The notes beneath the pieces are model-generated. The model saw nothing but the letters and a program-made list of their open reading frames with translations, was not told where the DNA came from and ran no database searches. Positions 1 to 4,633 of a stretch of 8,639 bases of DNA are shown here, piece by piece; the stretch's first letter is position 1; every line of letters starts with the position of its first letter. A program made the translations under genes and the position numbers. Source of the stretch: JAHIZC01 sp043813305 (lineage in GTDB: Bacteria; Omnitrophota; Gorgyraeia; Gygaellales; Profunditerraquicolaceae); NCBI GenBank assembly GCA_043813305.1, contig JBDRLC010000045.1, positions 1 through 8,639 on the forward strand, in the 5' to 3' direction.

Positions 1-378
1 TGTAGGCAGGCCAATGAAACAATTAGCTAACTCTTCTTTAGCAGTAATATTGTATTTGGCAAGCCGTAATACACTACATAATAAATAGGAAAATAAAAGC
101 AGCGCTGCAATAACATGAAAATGATCGTAAATAAATACGTATCCTAAAACCGATGGGGCGATACCAAAAGCAACTACATCCACTAGTGAATCTAACTCTT
201 TGCCGAATGCGCTGGGTATGGGGTTACGTCTGGCGACCTGGCCGTCTATTCCGTCGAATATTACCGATATAATGATTGCCCAGGCAGAAAAGGTAAAATG
301 CCTTTCAAGCGATAAAATAATCGAGATAAAACCGCAGAAAAGGCTTAGGTTGCTCAGAATGTTAGCTAATAAATTCAT
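1..378 (-). CDS. pssA: CDP-diacylglycerol--serine O-phosphatidyltransferase, 3' end cut by window edge
   Basis: This is an integral membrane enzyme of the CDP-alcohol phosphatidyltransferase family. It joins CDP-diacylglycerol and serine to give phosphatidylserine, the precursor of phosphatidylethanolamine. The 126 visible residues carry the complete family motif D-x2-DG-x2-AR-x8-G-x3-D-x3-D at D42, D45, G46, A49, R50, G59, D63 and D67, whose aspartates bind the metal and the CDP group. The text after the motif (VVAFGIAPS) and the final visible GLPT, which matches the start of the GLPxPAA segment of PssA, point to serine rather than glycerol-phosphate as acceptor. Hydrophobic segments lie near residues 5-25, 32-42 and 86-105. 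The ATG at 378 sits 10 bases after the stop of the lipoprotein gene upstream, so the two are probably co-transcribed. No strong ribosome binding site is seen. The C-terminal membrane helices are outside the window. Confidence 0.88.
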   Translation of the reverse strand, partial: MNLLANILSNLSLFCGFISIILSLERHFTFSAWAIIISVIFDGIDGQVARRNPIPSAFGKELDSLVDVVAFGIAPSVLGYVFIYDHFHVIAALLLFSYLLCSVLRLAKYNITAKEELANCFIGLPT

Positions 379-388
379 ACTATGACTT

Positions 389-799
389 CTACTTTCTACG
401 CGAAGCAGGCTCTCTTGTCTGATCCATAATTTTAACGAATGTATCCTGAGCTAAGCTGAGATTAGGAAAATGATGTTTACGTGCTGAGACCTTAAGCCTG
501 GTAGTGGCCTGAGTCAGCCTGAATAGCTTAATCCAAATCTTACTGGAACCGGATTCTAATTCGATGGCACCACTGATGCTATCTTCTTTTGTTGTAGCGC
601 CGCGAAATCTGCTTACAGCAAGCGCTGCTTCCCAGACTTCATCATAAGGAGAGTCCGTATCGCCCTGTATCGTATCTCTGCCAACTGCATAAGCACCTAA
701 TGCTCCGGCAGCACCTCCGATTATTAAAGGTAGGCATCCTGAAATAAAAGGTAAACTTACTAAGCAGGCAACTATCCAGAAATTATTCCATTTACGCAT
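389..799 (-). CDS. small lipoprotein, DUF3568-like
   Basis: This is a predicted 136-residue lipoprotein of unknown function. The N-terminus has basic residues (MRKW), a hydrophobic stretch and a lipobox I-S-G-C with the lipidated cysteine at position 22. Next comes a Gly/Ala-rich stretch at about 28-40 (IIGGAAGALGAYAVG), which looks membrane-associated. The soluble part that follows has a helix with a YDEVWEAAL pattern and then alternating strands at about 75-105. This layout is typical of DUF3568 proteins, in which a glycine-rich hairpin precedes an alpha-beta domain. The start is supported by a strong ribosome binding site (AGGAGAGAGG) directly upstream. The gene lies 14 bases after the NSS transporter and 10 bases before pssA. 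A DUF3568 assignment is from memory of the family pattern, and the function is unknown. Confidence 0.8.
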   Translation of the reverse strand: MRKWNNFWIVACLVSLPFISGCLPLIIGGAAGALGAYAVGRDTIQGDTDSPYDEVWEAALAVSRFRGATTKEDSISGAIELESGSSKIWIKLFRLTQATTRLKVSARKHHFPNLSLAQDTFVKIMDQTREPASRRK

Positions 800-800
800 A

Positions 801-810
801 CCTCTCTCCT
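801..810 (-). promoter_or_regulatory. ribosome binding site of the DUF3568-like lipoprotein
   Basis: On the minus strand the sequence AGGAGAGAGG ends two bases before the ATG at 799. It is purine-rich and gives AGGAG at a usable distance, so it fixes this start. It occupies most of the 14-base gap after the transporter stop codon. Confidence 0.7.
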
Positions 811-813
811 TTT

Positions 814-2337
814 TTATAGTTCGCGTTCCTTATGAATATCGATCTTCCAAGGCTTAGCTGCAATAATTATCGCAGCAAACAAAGTAAAAATCAACCAATC
901 CCGTCCGATAAGCACATTCGCTAACCAGGGATAATTACCGTAAGAAGTACCTAGCTCCCTAATCAGATCATTTAATAAGATTGCGATTAATAATACCGGG
1001 GTAAATAACTTTATAGAAAAATCCCACCAGCTGCCGATACAAAAACCGCTAGAAATATGGTTAATATATTCTCTTAATTTTGAGGCTTTATATACCCAGC
1101 CGATGATTATGCATTCCAATATCCCTACGATCATAAGGCCATAATGAGTTAAAAAATGATCTACGATATCCAGCCAGTAAACTCCGGCTCCGGTAGCAAA
1201 AACTATGCCGCCTAAAAATCCGATTATCGAAAGAAAAGTGACAACTCCCCGCCTTGAATAATGAAACTTATCTATTACTGCGCAACTGAATGCCTCAAGT
1301 ATCGAAACAGCCGAAGATAAGCCTGCTACAACCAGGGTAACAAAAAACATCACTCCAAAGATCTGAGCTAAACCAGGAAGTAAGCTAATTGCTTTCGGAT
1401 AAGCGACAAAGGCAAGGCCTATTGACTCAGAGACTATTTCACTCAATGGCGTTTTTGTGGTAAGGGACATATATCCTAATGTCCCGAACACGGCAAAGCC
1501 GGCGAATATCGAATAGAAACAATTAGCAAAACTAATTGTAAAAGAATCCTTAACAATATCGACCTTACGAGGTAAATACGAAGCATAAGCAATCATTATC
1601 CCAAAACCCAGACTTAAGGTAAAGAATATCTGCGAAAAGGCATCAATCCAGACTTGCGGCTTAGCTAATATGGAAAGGTCAGGCTTAAGATACCATTTAA
1701 TCCCTTCTCTGGCCCCGGGCAGATTGATACTCCAAAGAACTAATATAGATGTTAAAATGAAAAGTACCGGCATAAAAATCTTATTTGCCCGCTCTACGCC
1801 GCGCTGCACACCAAAAAATACTACCAGCCAATTTATGAACCAAACAATAGCTAATGCGAATAGAATCTGAGTACGCACATCACCTAATTGACCGGGCCCT
1901 GAGGTAACGCTTAAGAACTCTTTAAAGAAAAAATTATTAGTGTCAGCTCCCCAGGAGAGATTTAAAGAAAAGAAGAGATAATTTACGCACCAAGCAATCA
2001 CCACGGAATAGTAGAGTACGATTCCAAACATCACAAAAATTACCGACCACCAACCTAACCACTCCCAATGCCTGTTGGCCTTGGCAAAACTCATCGGCGC
2101 TGAACCGCGCATCCTCTGCCCCAGTCCAATCTCCAGAATCATCAGGGGAATCCCTATCACAAAGAGAGCAATAGCATAAGGTATAAGAAAAGCGCCGCCC
2201 CCATTCTTATAGCAAAGGTAAGGGAATCTCCAGATATTTCCTAAACCAATTGCTGAACCGATAGCGGCTAAGACAAACCCTAGGTGGGTCTTCCATTGGG
2301 CCCGGTGGGACTGCATTATCTGGTTACTTTCCTTCAT
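814..2337 (-). CDS. sodium-dependent transporter, NSS/SNF (SLC6) family
   Basis: This is a cytoplasmic-membrane symporter of the LeuT-fold neurotransmitter:sodium symporter family, which takes up amino acids or related amines with Na+. Its 507 residues are a full length for the family. The first membrane segment has the hallmark unwound region with GSAIGLGNIWRFPY at 27-40 followed by NGGGAF, and then GIPLM at 62-66. Segment 6 carries FFTLSLGFG at 238-246 and segment 8 carries AGLSSAVS at 338-345, whose paired serines match the sodium-site hydroxyl residues of the family. About twelve hydrophobic segments can be counted. The start overlaps the end of the hydrogenase protease gene by 14 bases, which suggests translational coupling. 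A second in-frame ATG at 2316 (residue 8) is also possible, since neither site has a clearly better ribosome binding site. The substrate cannot be read from the sequence. Confidence 0.95.
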   Translation of the reverse strand: MKESNQIMQSHRAQWKTHLGFVLAAIGSAIGLGNIWRFPYLCYKNGGGAFLIPYAIALFVIGIPLMILEIGLGQRMRGSAPMSFAKANRHWEWLGWWSVIFVMFGIVLYYSVVIAWCVNYLFFSLNLSWGADTNNFFFKEFLSVTSGPGQLGDVRTQILFALAIVWFINWLVVFFGVQRGVERANKIFMPVLFILTSILVLWSINLPGAREGIKWYLKPDLSILAKPQVWIDAFSQIFFTLSLGFGIMIAYASYLPRKVDIVKDSFTISFANCFYSIFAGFAVFGTLGYMSLTTKTPLSEIVSESIGLAFVAYPKAISLLPGLAQIFGVMFFVTLVVAGLSSAVSILEAFSCAVIDKFHYSRRGVVTFLSIIGFLGGIVFATGAGVYWLDIVDHFLTHYGLMIVGILECIIIGWVYKASKLREYINHISSGFCIGSWWDFSIKLFTPVLLIAILLNDLIRELGTSYGNYPWLANVLIGRDWLIFTLFAAIIIAAKPWKIDIHKEREL

Positions 2338-2800
2338 TTTCTATGCTGCTTTGGATAAAAAAAGATTCCAGCTCCACTAAAGCTCCTTTGATTTCTGGGC
2401 TGAGTTGATCACCAAAGGTAATTGTCTTGGGCTGGATAATTAAAACTATTATATCCATCTTAGAATTGCTTTGCAAGAAATTAATTAACATCGAAAGCGA
2501 AGCGTTGTGCGTCGAGAATAAATTAGCTGTTTTTATATCATTGCTGTCCACCGCTCTGAATTCTCCGGGCTTACCCCCAAAATCTACCGCATCAATAATA
2601 ACTAGATTTTCCGGTTTATCTTTCTCGATCTTCCCGAGAAAGTTCTCCGGACTAACTCCGGCATCATAAACTATATATGGAACTCTGGCTTTAAGGCGGG
2701 ATGCTAATAAGGAGCCTATTCCGTCATCACTCCTTAAGGCATTACCGATACCCAGAATGACAACTTTGCCTCTCAAGTGGGCTTTGAGATGATCTAGCAT
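2324..2800 (-). CDS. hycI: [NiFe]-hydrogenase maturation protease, HycI-like
   Basis: This endopeptidase removes the C-terminal tail of the hydrogenase large subunit after nickel insertion, acting in the cytoplasm. The 158 residues match the hydrogenase maturation protease family: GIGNALRSDDGIG at 17-29, IIDAVDFGGKPGE at 68-80 and STHNASLS at 96-103. By my alignment to E. coli HycI, D26, D70 and H98 take the places of the nickel-sensing residues D16, D62 and H90. The STHN segment and the later IQP-x-x-x-x-F block favour the HycI type, which matures group 4 membrane-bound hydrogenases, over HyaD or HybD. No other hydrogenase gene is in the window. It lies 9 bases after the 77-residue gene and overlaps the transporter by 14 bases. 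The start at 2800 has only a weak ribosome binding site and adds about 11 residues before the core fold. Confidence 0.88.
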   Translation of the reverse strand: MLDHLKAHLRGKVVILGIGNALRSDDGIGSLLASRLKARVPYIVYDAGVSPENFLGKIEKDKPENLVIIDAVDFGGKPGEFRAVDSNDIKTANLFSTHNASLSMLINFLQSNSKMDIIVLIIQPKTITFGDQLSPEIKGALVELESFFIQSSIENEGK

Positions 2801-2809
2801 TACAGCTTA

Positions 2810-3043
2810 TTACATCTTTTTTAGAGCTTCCTGAATCAAAGGCAGGATTCCTGCTAATTCTTCCTTAGATATCCTCCCTAGTTTGGCATAATTATATTTG
2901 CCTTCTCTGTCTTTGAATTCTCTGGTCATCTGCAGTTTATTCGGCCCATTGTTATAAGAATGTATGCTCACCACAATCTTCCCGGTATCATTCTCCCAGA
3001 ACTTGGAGAAAATCTCCTGATCCAAATTGCTTTCAAACGGCAT
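2810..3043 (-). CDS. 77-residue protein of unknown function, possible PC4/PUR-like nucleic-acid binder
   Basis: I do not recognise this protein with certainty. It starts MPFESNLDQEIF, has a strand-rich centre (GKIVVSIHSYN, KLQMTREF, YAKLGRISKEEL) and ends in a predicted helix (LPLIQEALKKM). The pattern of short strands with RE and KLGR motifs before a C-terminal helix resembles small single-stranded nucleic-acid binders of the PC4 or PUR kind, but this is inference only. The reading frame stays open upstream through the structured gap, giving a longer 100-residue version. I chose the ATG at 3043 because it follows a near-perfect ribosome binding site (AAAGGAGGT), and because the extra residues come from hairpin DNA and are basic and unlike a protein core. 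It is 9 bases upstream of the hydrogenase protease gene, so the two likely share a transcript. Confidence 0.72.
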   Translation of the reverse strand: MPFESNLDQEIFSKFWENDTGKIVVSIHSYNNGPNKLQMTREFKDREGKYNYAKLGRISKEELAGILPLIQEALKKM

Positions 3044-3048
3044 AATCC

Positions 3049-3057
3049 ACCTCCTTT
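3049..3057 (-). promoter_or_regulatory. strong ribosome binding site that sets the start of the 77-residue gene
   Basis: Minus-strand AAAGGAGGT is followed by GGATT and then ATG at 3043. It is the best Shine-Dalgarno match in the window and lies at the downstream end of the hairpin-rich gap. It argues for the inner ATG over the upstream in-frame start at 3112. Confidence 0.85.
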
Positions 3058-3079
3058 GTCGTTTCGCCTTCGGCTCACT

Positions 3080-3099
3080 CCCCATCGGGGCTCTGCCCC
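3080..3099 (-). promoter_or_regulatory. overlapping, mutually exclusive hairpins
   Basis: On the plus strand CCCC (3080-3083), loop ATC, GGGG (3087-3090) forms one stem. The same GGGG plus C (3087-3091) can instead pair with GCCCC (3095-3099) around a TCT loop. Both stems also form in the minus-strand RNA. They cannot form together, and they sit about 25 to 40 bases upstream of the strong ribosome binding site at 3049. A switch or attenuator role is inference. Confidence 0.4.
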
Positions 3100-3137
3100 T
3101 ATGGCGCTTCACTTCGCTTCGCTGTCACCCCGAAAGC

Positions 3138-3158
3138 GTGGGGAAAATTTTTCCCCAC
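3138..3158. repeat. perfect 10-base-arm palindrome with a single central base
   Basis: The left arm GTGGGGAAAA (3138-3147) is the exact reverse complement of the right arm TTTTCCCCAC (3149-3158), separated by one T. The near-perfect dyad could be a protein-binding site or a cruciform-prone part of a mobile palindromic repeat. It has no T-run after it on either strand, so it does not look like an intrinsic terminator. Confidence 0.65.
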
Positions 3159-3167
3159 TCCCCCTTG

Positions 3168-3206
3168 GGTTCTTTCATCTACTTTTGTCTGTCCGGCGAA
3201 AGAACC
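3168..3206. repeat. inverted repeat with 9-base perfect arms and 21-base loop
   Basis: GGTTCTTTC (3168-3176) is the exact reverse complement of GAAAGAACC (3198-3206). On the plus strand the right arm is followed by TTTT, and on the minus strand the structure begins four bases after the nnrE stop codon. It may mark one outer end of the structured island. The long loop makes a terminator role unlikely, and there is no plus-strand gene to terminate. Confidence 0.6.
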
Positions 3207-3208
3207 TT

Positions 3209-3865
3209 TTATAGCGGTATTCCTAAATCTCTAACTGCAATCTTACCGCTAAGTTTGTTTGCGTGTTTTATAATCATCCCGCTTTTTCTCGCCACAAAGG
3301 TAACTGTCTTATCTGCCCTCACACAACACCCCAATATGTTCCCTGTGGTTCCATCTAAGCCCGAGGGTATATCTATCGAAAGGACGCAAGAATTGGAAGC
3401 ATTAATCACTTCTATTAAATCACAAAATATTCCGCGGACTCTTCCTTGCAGGCCCACGCCTAATAAAGCATCAATAATCAAGCCGCATTTAGAAACTTGA
3501 TTTTTAACCAAGCCTATATTTTCTTCACTAACTTCGAATACTTTTTGTTTGAGCTTTAAAAGTATATCTAAATTCACTCGGGCCTCATTTTTTACTTCTC
3601 TGATCTTTCCGGCCAAATAGATCTTAGGCTTTAAGCCTTGGGCCAGAAGATGCCTGGCTGCAACAAAACCATCTCCTCCGTTATTGCCCTTACCGCAGAA
3701 TATAGCTATATGTTTCCTTGGAGTTAAGACTTTTAAGGCCTCCTCAGCAACAGCTCTCCCTGCATTCTCCATTAAAATAAGCGTAGAAATTCCCAACTTT
3801 TCTCTTGCGAAGGCGTCGATTCTCTTCGCTTCCCCGGCCGTAATCAGCTTAGAACTTTTTGCCAT
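3209..3865 (-). CDS. nnrE: NAD(P)H-hydrate epimerase (YjeF_N domain, stand-alone)
   Basis: This cytoplasmic repair enzyme converts between the R and S forms of hydrated NADH and NADPH, so that a dehydratase can restore the cofactor. The 218 residues cover one YjeF N-terminal domain: ITAGEAKRID at 8-17, LMENAGRA at 31-38, GKGNNGGDGFVAARHL at 58-73 (the phosphate-binding and nucleotide loop), DALLGVGLQGRVRG at 132-145, SIDIPSGLDGTTG at 163-175 and ADKTVTF at 184-190. It ends at VRDLGIPL, just where the fused forms (E. coli Nnr/YjeF) continue into the NnrD dehydratase domain. That partner is not fused here and is not in the window. The ATG at 3865 overlaps the MazG-like gene by 17 bases in another frame, so translation is probably coupled. 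The ribosome binding site is weak. Confidence 0.92.
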   Translation of the reverse strand: MAKSSKLITAGEAKRIDAFAREKLGISTLILMENAGRAVAEEALKVLTPRKHIAIFCGKGNNGGDGFVAARHLLAQGLKPKIYLAGKIREVKNEARVNLDILLKLKQKVFEVSEENIGLVKNQVSKCGLIIDALLGVGLQGRVRGIFCDLIEVINASNSCVLSIDIPSGLDGTTGNILGCCVRADKTVTFVARKSGMIIKHANKLSGKIAVRDLGIPL

Positions 3866-4157
3866 GCCTGTAAGGCCTAGTCTTATTATATGCTATTTTC
3901 TTAACCAAAGTCTTTTCTAAATCTATCTTTCTTGCCCCGCAATAATCAAATATACGGATACAGCAATCTGCAAGCTCCTCGGCAATATCTGCCTTCTTGC
4001 CGTGATTGCGCATCGCTTCTAAAGCCTCGGACAGCTCCGAATGCATAAGGGCAATCAGTTCTCCATCATTGCGACGCTCTTCCCACCAACCCCTATCTTT
4101 AGCAATGCGGTGGCATTCTTTAATAAAAGTATTTAAGTCTCGCTTCTTACTTTCCAT
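3849..4157 (-). CDS. MazG-like nucleoside triphosphate pyrophosphohydrolase
   Basis: This is a 102-residue, all-helical protein of the MazG-like/dUTPase-2 type. The family cleaves nucleoside triphosphates to the monophosphate and pyrophosphate, often to remove non-canonical or excess nucleotides. Metal-binding acidic residues are visible: E41 and E44 in the ELSEALEAM helix, and E61 and D64 in EELADCCIRIFDY, with D71 further on. This gives the ExxE and ExxD pairs of the fold. The tail KKIAYNKTRPYRHGKKF at about 86-102 is a common ending in single-domain MazG-like proteins. The length fits a one-domain member, about half of full MazG. The start has a modest AAAGGG site upstream, and the end overlaps nnrE by 17 bases. 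The substrate cannot be told from the sequence. Confidence 0.85.
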   Translation of the reverse strand: MESKKRDLNTFIKECHRIAKDRGWWEERRNDGELIALMHSELSEALEAMRNHGKKADIAEELADCCIRIFDYCGARKIDLEKTLVKKIAYNKTRPYRHGKKF

Positions 4158-4199
4158 AACTATCCCTTTCTTAAATGAGCACTTGACTTATATCCTCAC

Positions 4200-4619
4200 T
4201 TATTTTTCTAACTCAGAGTATATTCTCTGAGAAATTAGCTCTCTGGCAAACTTACTGGGTGAAGAAATCTCAATCTGAGTATTATTCTTATCTATCTCTA
4301 TGAAGAACAACCCTACCGGCGTAGTATCCTGGCGAGAAACATAAAGCGCGATCATATACTTTTTGATGTCCTCTGCGTAAACATAAGAGTCATACTTTTT
4401 CAGTATATCCAAGGTCTTAGTGTAGCAGGTGAAATAATCATAAGGAAACATACTCTTTAATGCATCCTTTCTTTCCTCTTCAAGCACTTTTATCGAGGTC
4501 CCTACAAAGCCTCTGAATCCTTCTCTTATATGAGCGCAGCCGCTAAAGAAGACTAAAGACCAAAGACAAAAGACCAAAGTAAGATAAATATAAATTGGAG
4601 CCATTTTTGATTTTCTCAT
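4200..4619 (-). CDS. small lipoprotein of unknown function
   Basis: This is a predicted 139-residue lipoprotein. From the ATG at 4619 it reads MRKSKMAPIY, then a hydrophobic stretch rich in Leu, Val and Phe, then lipobox F-S-G-C with the lipidated cysteine at position 28. The mature part has a charged helix (VLEEERKDALKSM), a helix with YDYFTCYTKTLDILKKY and alternating strands ending in FFIEIDKNNTQIEISSPS and a C-terminal helix. The order of helix, strands and helix resembles that of the DUF3568-like lipoprotein at 389-799, although sequence identity is low. I prefer the ATG at 4619 to an in-frame GTG at 4625, because GAGGAG at 4625-4630 is then well spaced. The signal peptide is encoded by a heptanucleotide repeat (4552-4579). 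The gene follows the patatin fusion by 14 bases, with 42 bases before the MazG-like gene. Confidence 0.82.
   Translation of the reverse strand: MRKSKMAPIYIYLTLVFCLWSLVFFSGCAHIREGFRGFVGTSIKVLEEERKDALKSMFPYDYFTCYTKTLDILKKYDSYVYAEDIKKYMIALYVSRQDTTPVGLFFIEIDKNNTQIEISSPSKFARELISQRIYSELEK
4552..4579 (-). repeat. heptanucleotide tandem repeat inside a signal-peptide coding region
   Basis: Four successive seven-base units fit ACNAAAG on the plus strand (ACTAAAG, ACCAAAG, ACAAAAG, ACCAAAG), or CTTTNGT on the coding strand, differing only at one position. Because seven is not a multiple of three, gain or loss of one unit would shift the frame of the lipoprotein, while three units add seven codons. The repeat encodes the LVFCLWSLVF core of the signal peptide. 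Confidence 0.75.
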
Positions 4620-4624
4620 CTTCA

Positions 4625-4630
4625 CTCCTC
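4625..4630 (-). promoter_or_regulatory. ribosome binding site that sets the start of the small lipoprotein
   Basis: Minus-strand GAGGAG is followed by TGAAG and then the ATG at 4619, a five-base spacing. The alternative GTG start at 4625 would overlap this site, which argues for the ATG. Confidence 0.65.
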
Positions 4631-4633
4631 TTC

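Larger units (their letters stand above)
3044..3208 (-). repeat. GC-rich, hairpin-dense intergenic island (possible dispersed palindromic element or structured leader)
   Basis: This is the longest non-coding gap in the window. It lies between the stop of nnrE and the start of the 77-residue gene. Its base composition is visibly richer in G and C than the flanking genes and it is packed with inverted repeats: 9-base arms at 3168-3176 and 3198-3206, 10-base arms at 3138-3147 and 3149-3158, overlapping hairpins at 3080-3099, and a GCC-TTC-GGC mini-hairpin at 3066-3074. Between them, CTTCG/CTTCA motifs repeat at about 3106-3121. No promoter with clear -35 and -10 boxes is visible. The make-up resembles dispersed palindromic repeats found between bacterial genes, but only one copy is in this window, so repetition across the genome is inferred. 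The last bases hold the ribosome binding site of the next gene. Confidence 0.6.

Noticed and set aside
200..385. 61-codon open frame on the plus strand at the left edge
   Set aside because: The minus strand carries the complete CDP-alcohol phosphatidyltransferase motif over the same bases, so this frame is a shadow.
3044..3112. N-terminal extension giving a 100-residue version of the 77-residue protein
   Set aside because: The extra residues are encoded by hairpin DNA and the inner ATG has a near-perfect ribosome binding site. The outer ATG has none.
3168..3210. Hairpin followed by TTTT, as an intrinsic terminator on the plus strand
   Set aside because: The loop is 21 bases, the T-run is only four, and no plus-strand gene precedes it.
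3027..3500. 157-codon open frame on the plus strand
   Set aside because: It runs antisense across the well-supported nnrE gene and the hairpin-rich gap, has no ribosome binding site, and its translation resembles no protein.
4183..4210. TTGACT as a -35 box
   Set aside because: It is on the plus strand, antisense to all genes, and no good -10 box lies 16-18 bases further on.
4212..4231. Seven-base stem (CTCAGAG/CTCTGAG, loop of six) as a terminator for the small lipoprotein
   Set aside because: It lies inside the coding end of the gene, and the minus strand continues with TTAGAAAAATAA instead of a T-run.
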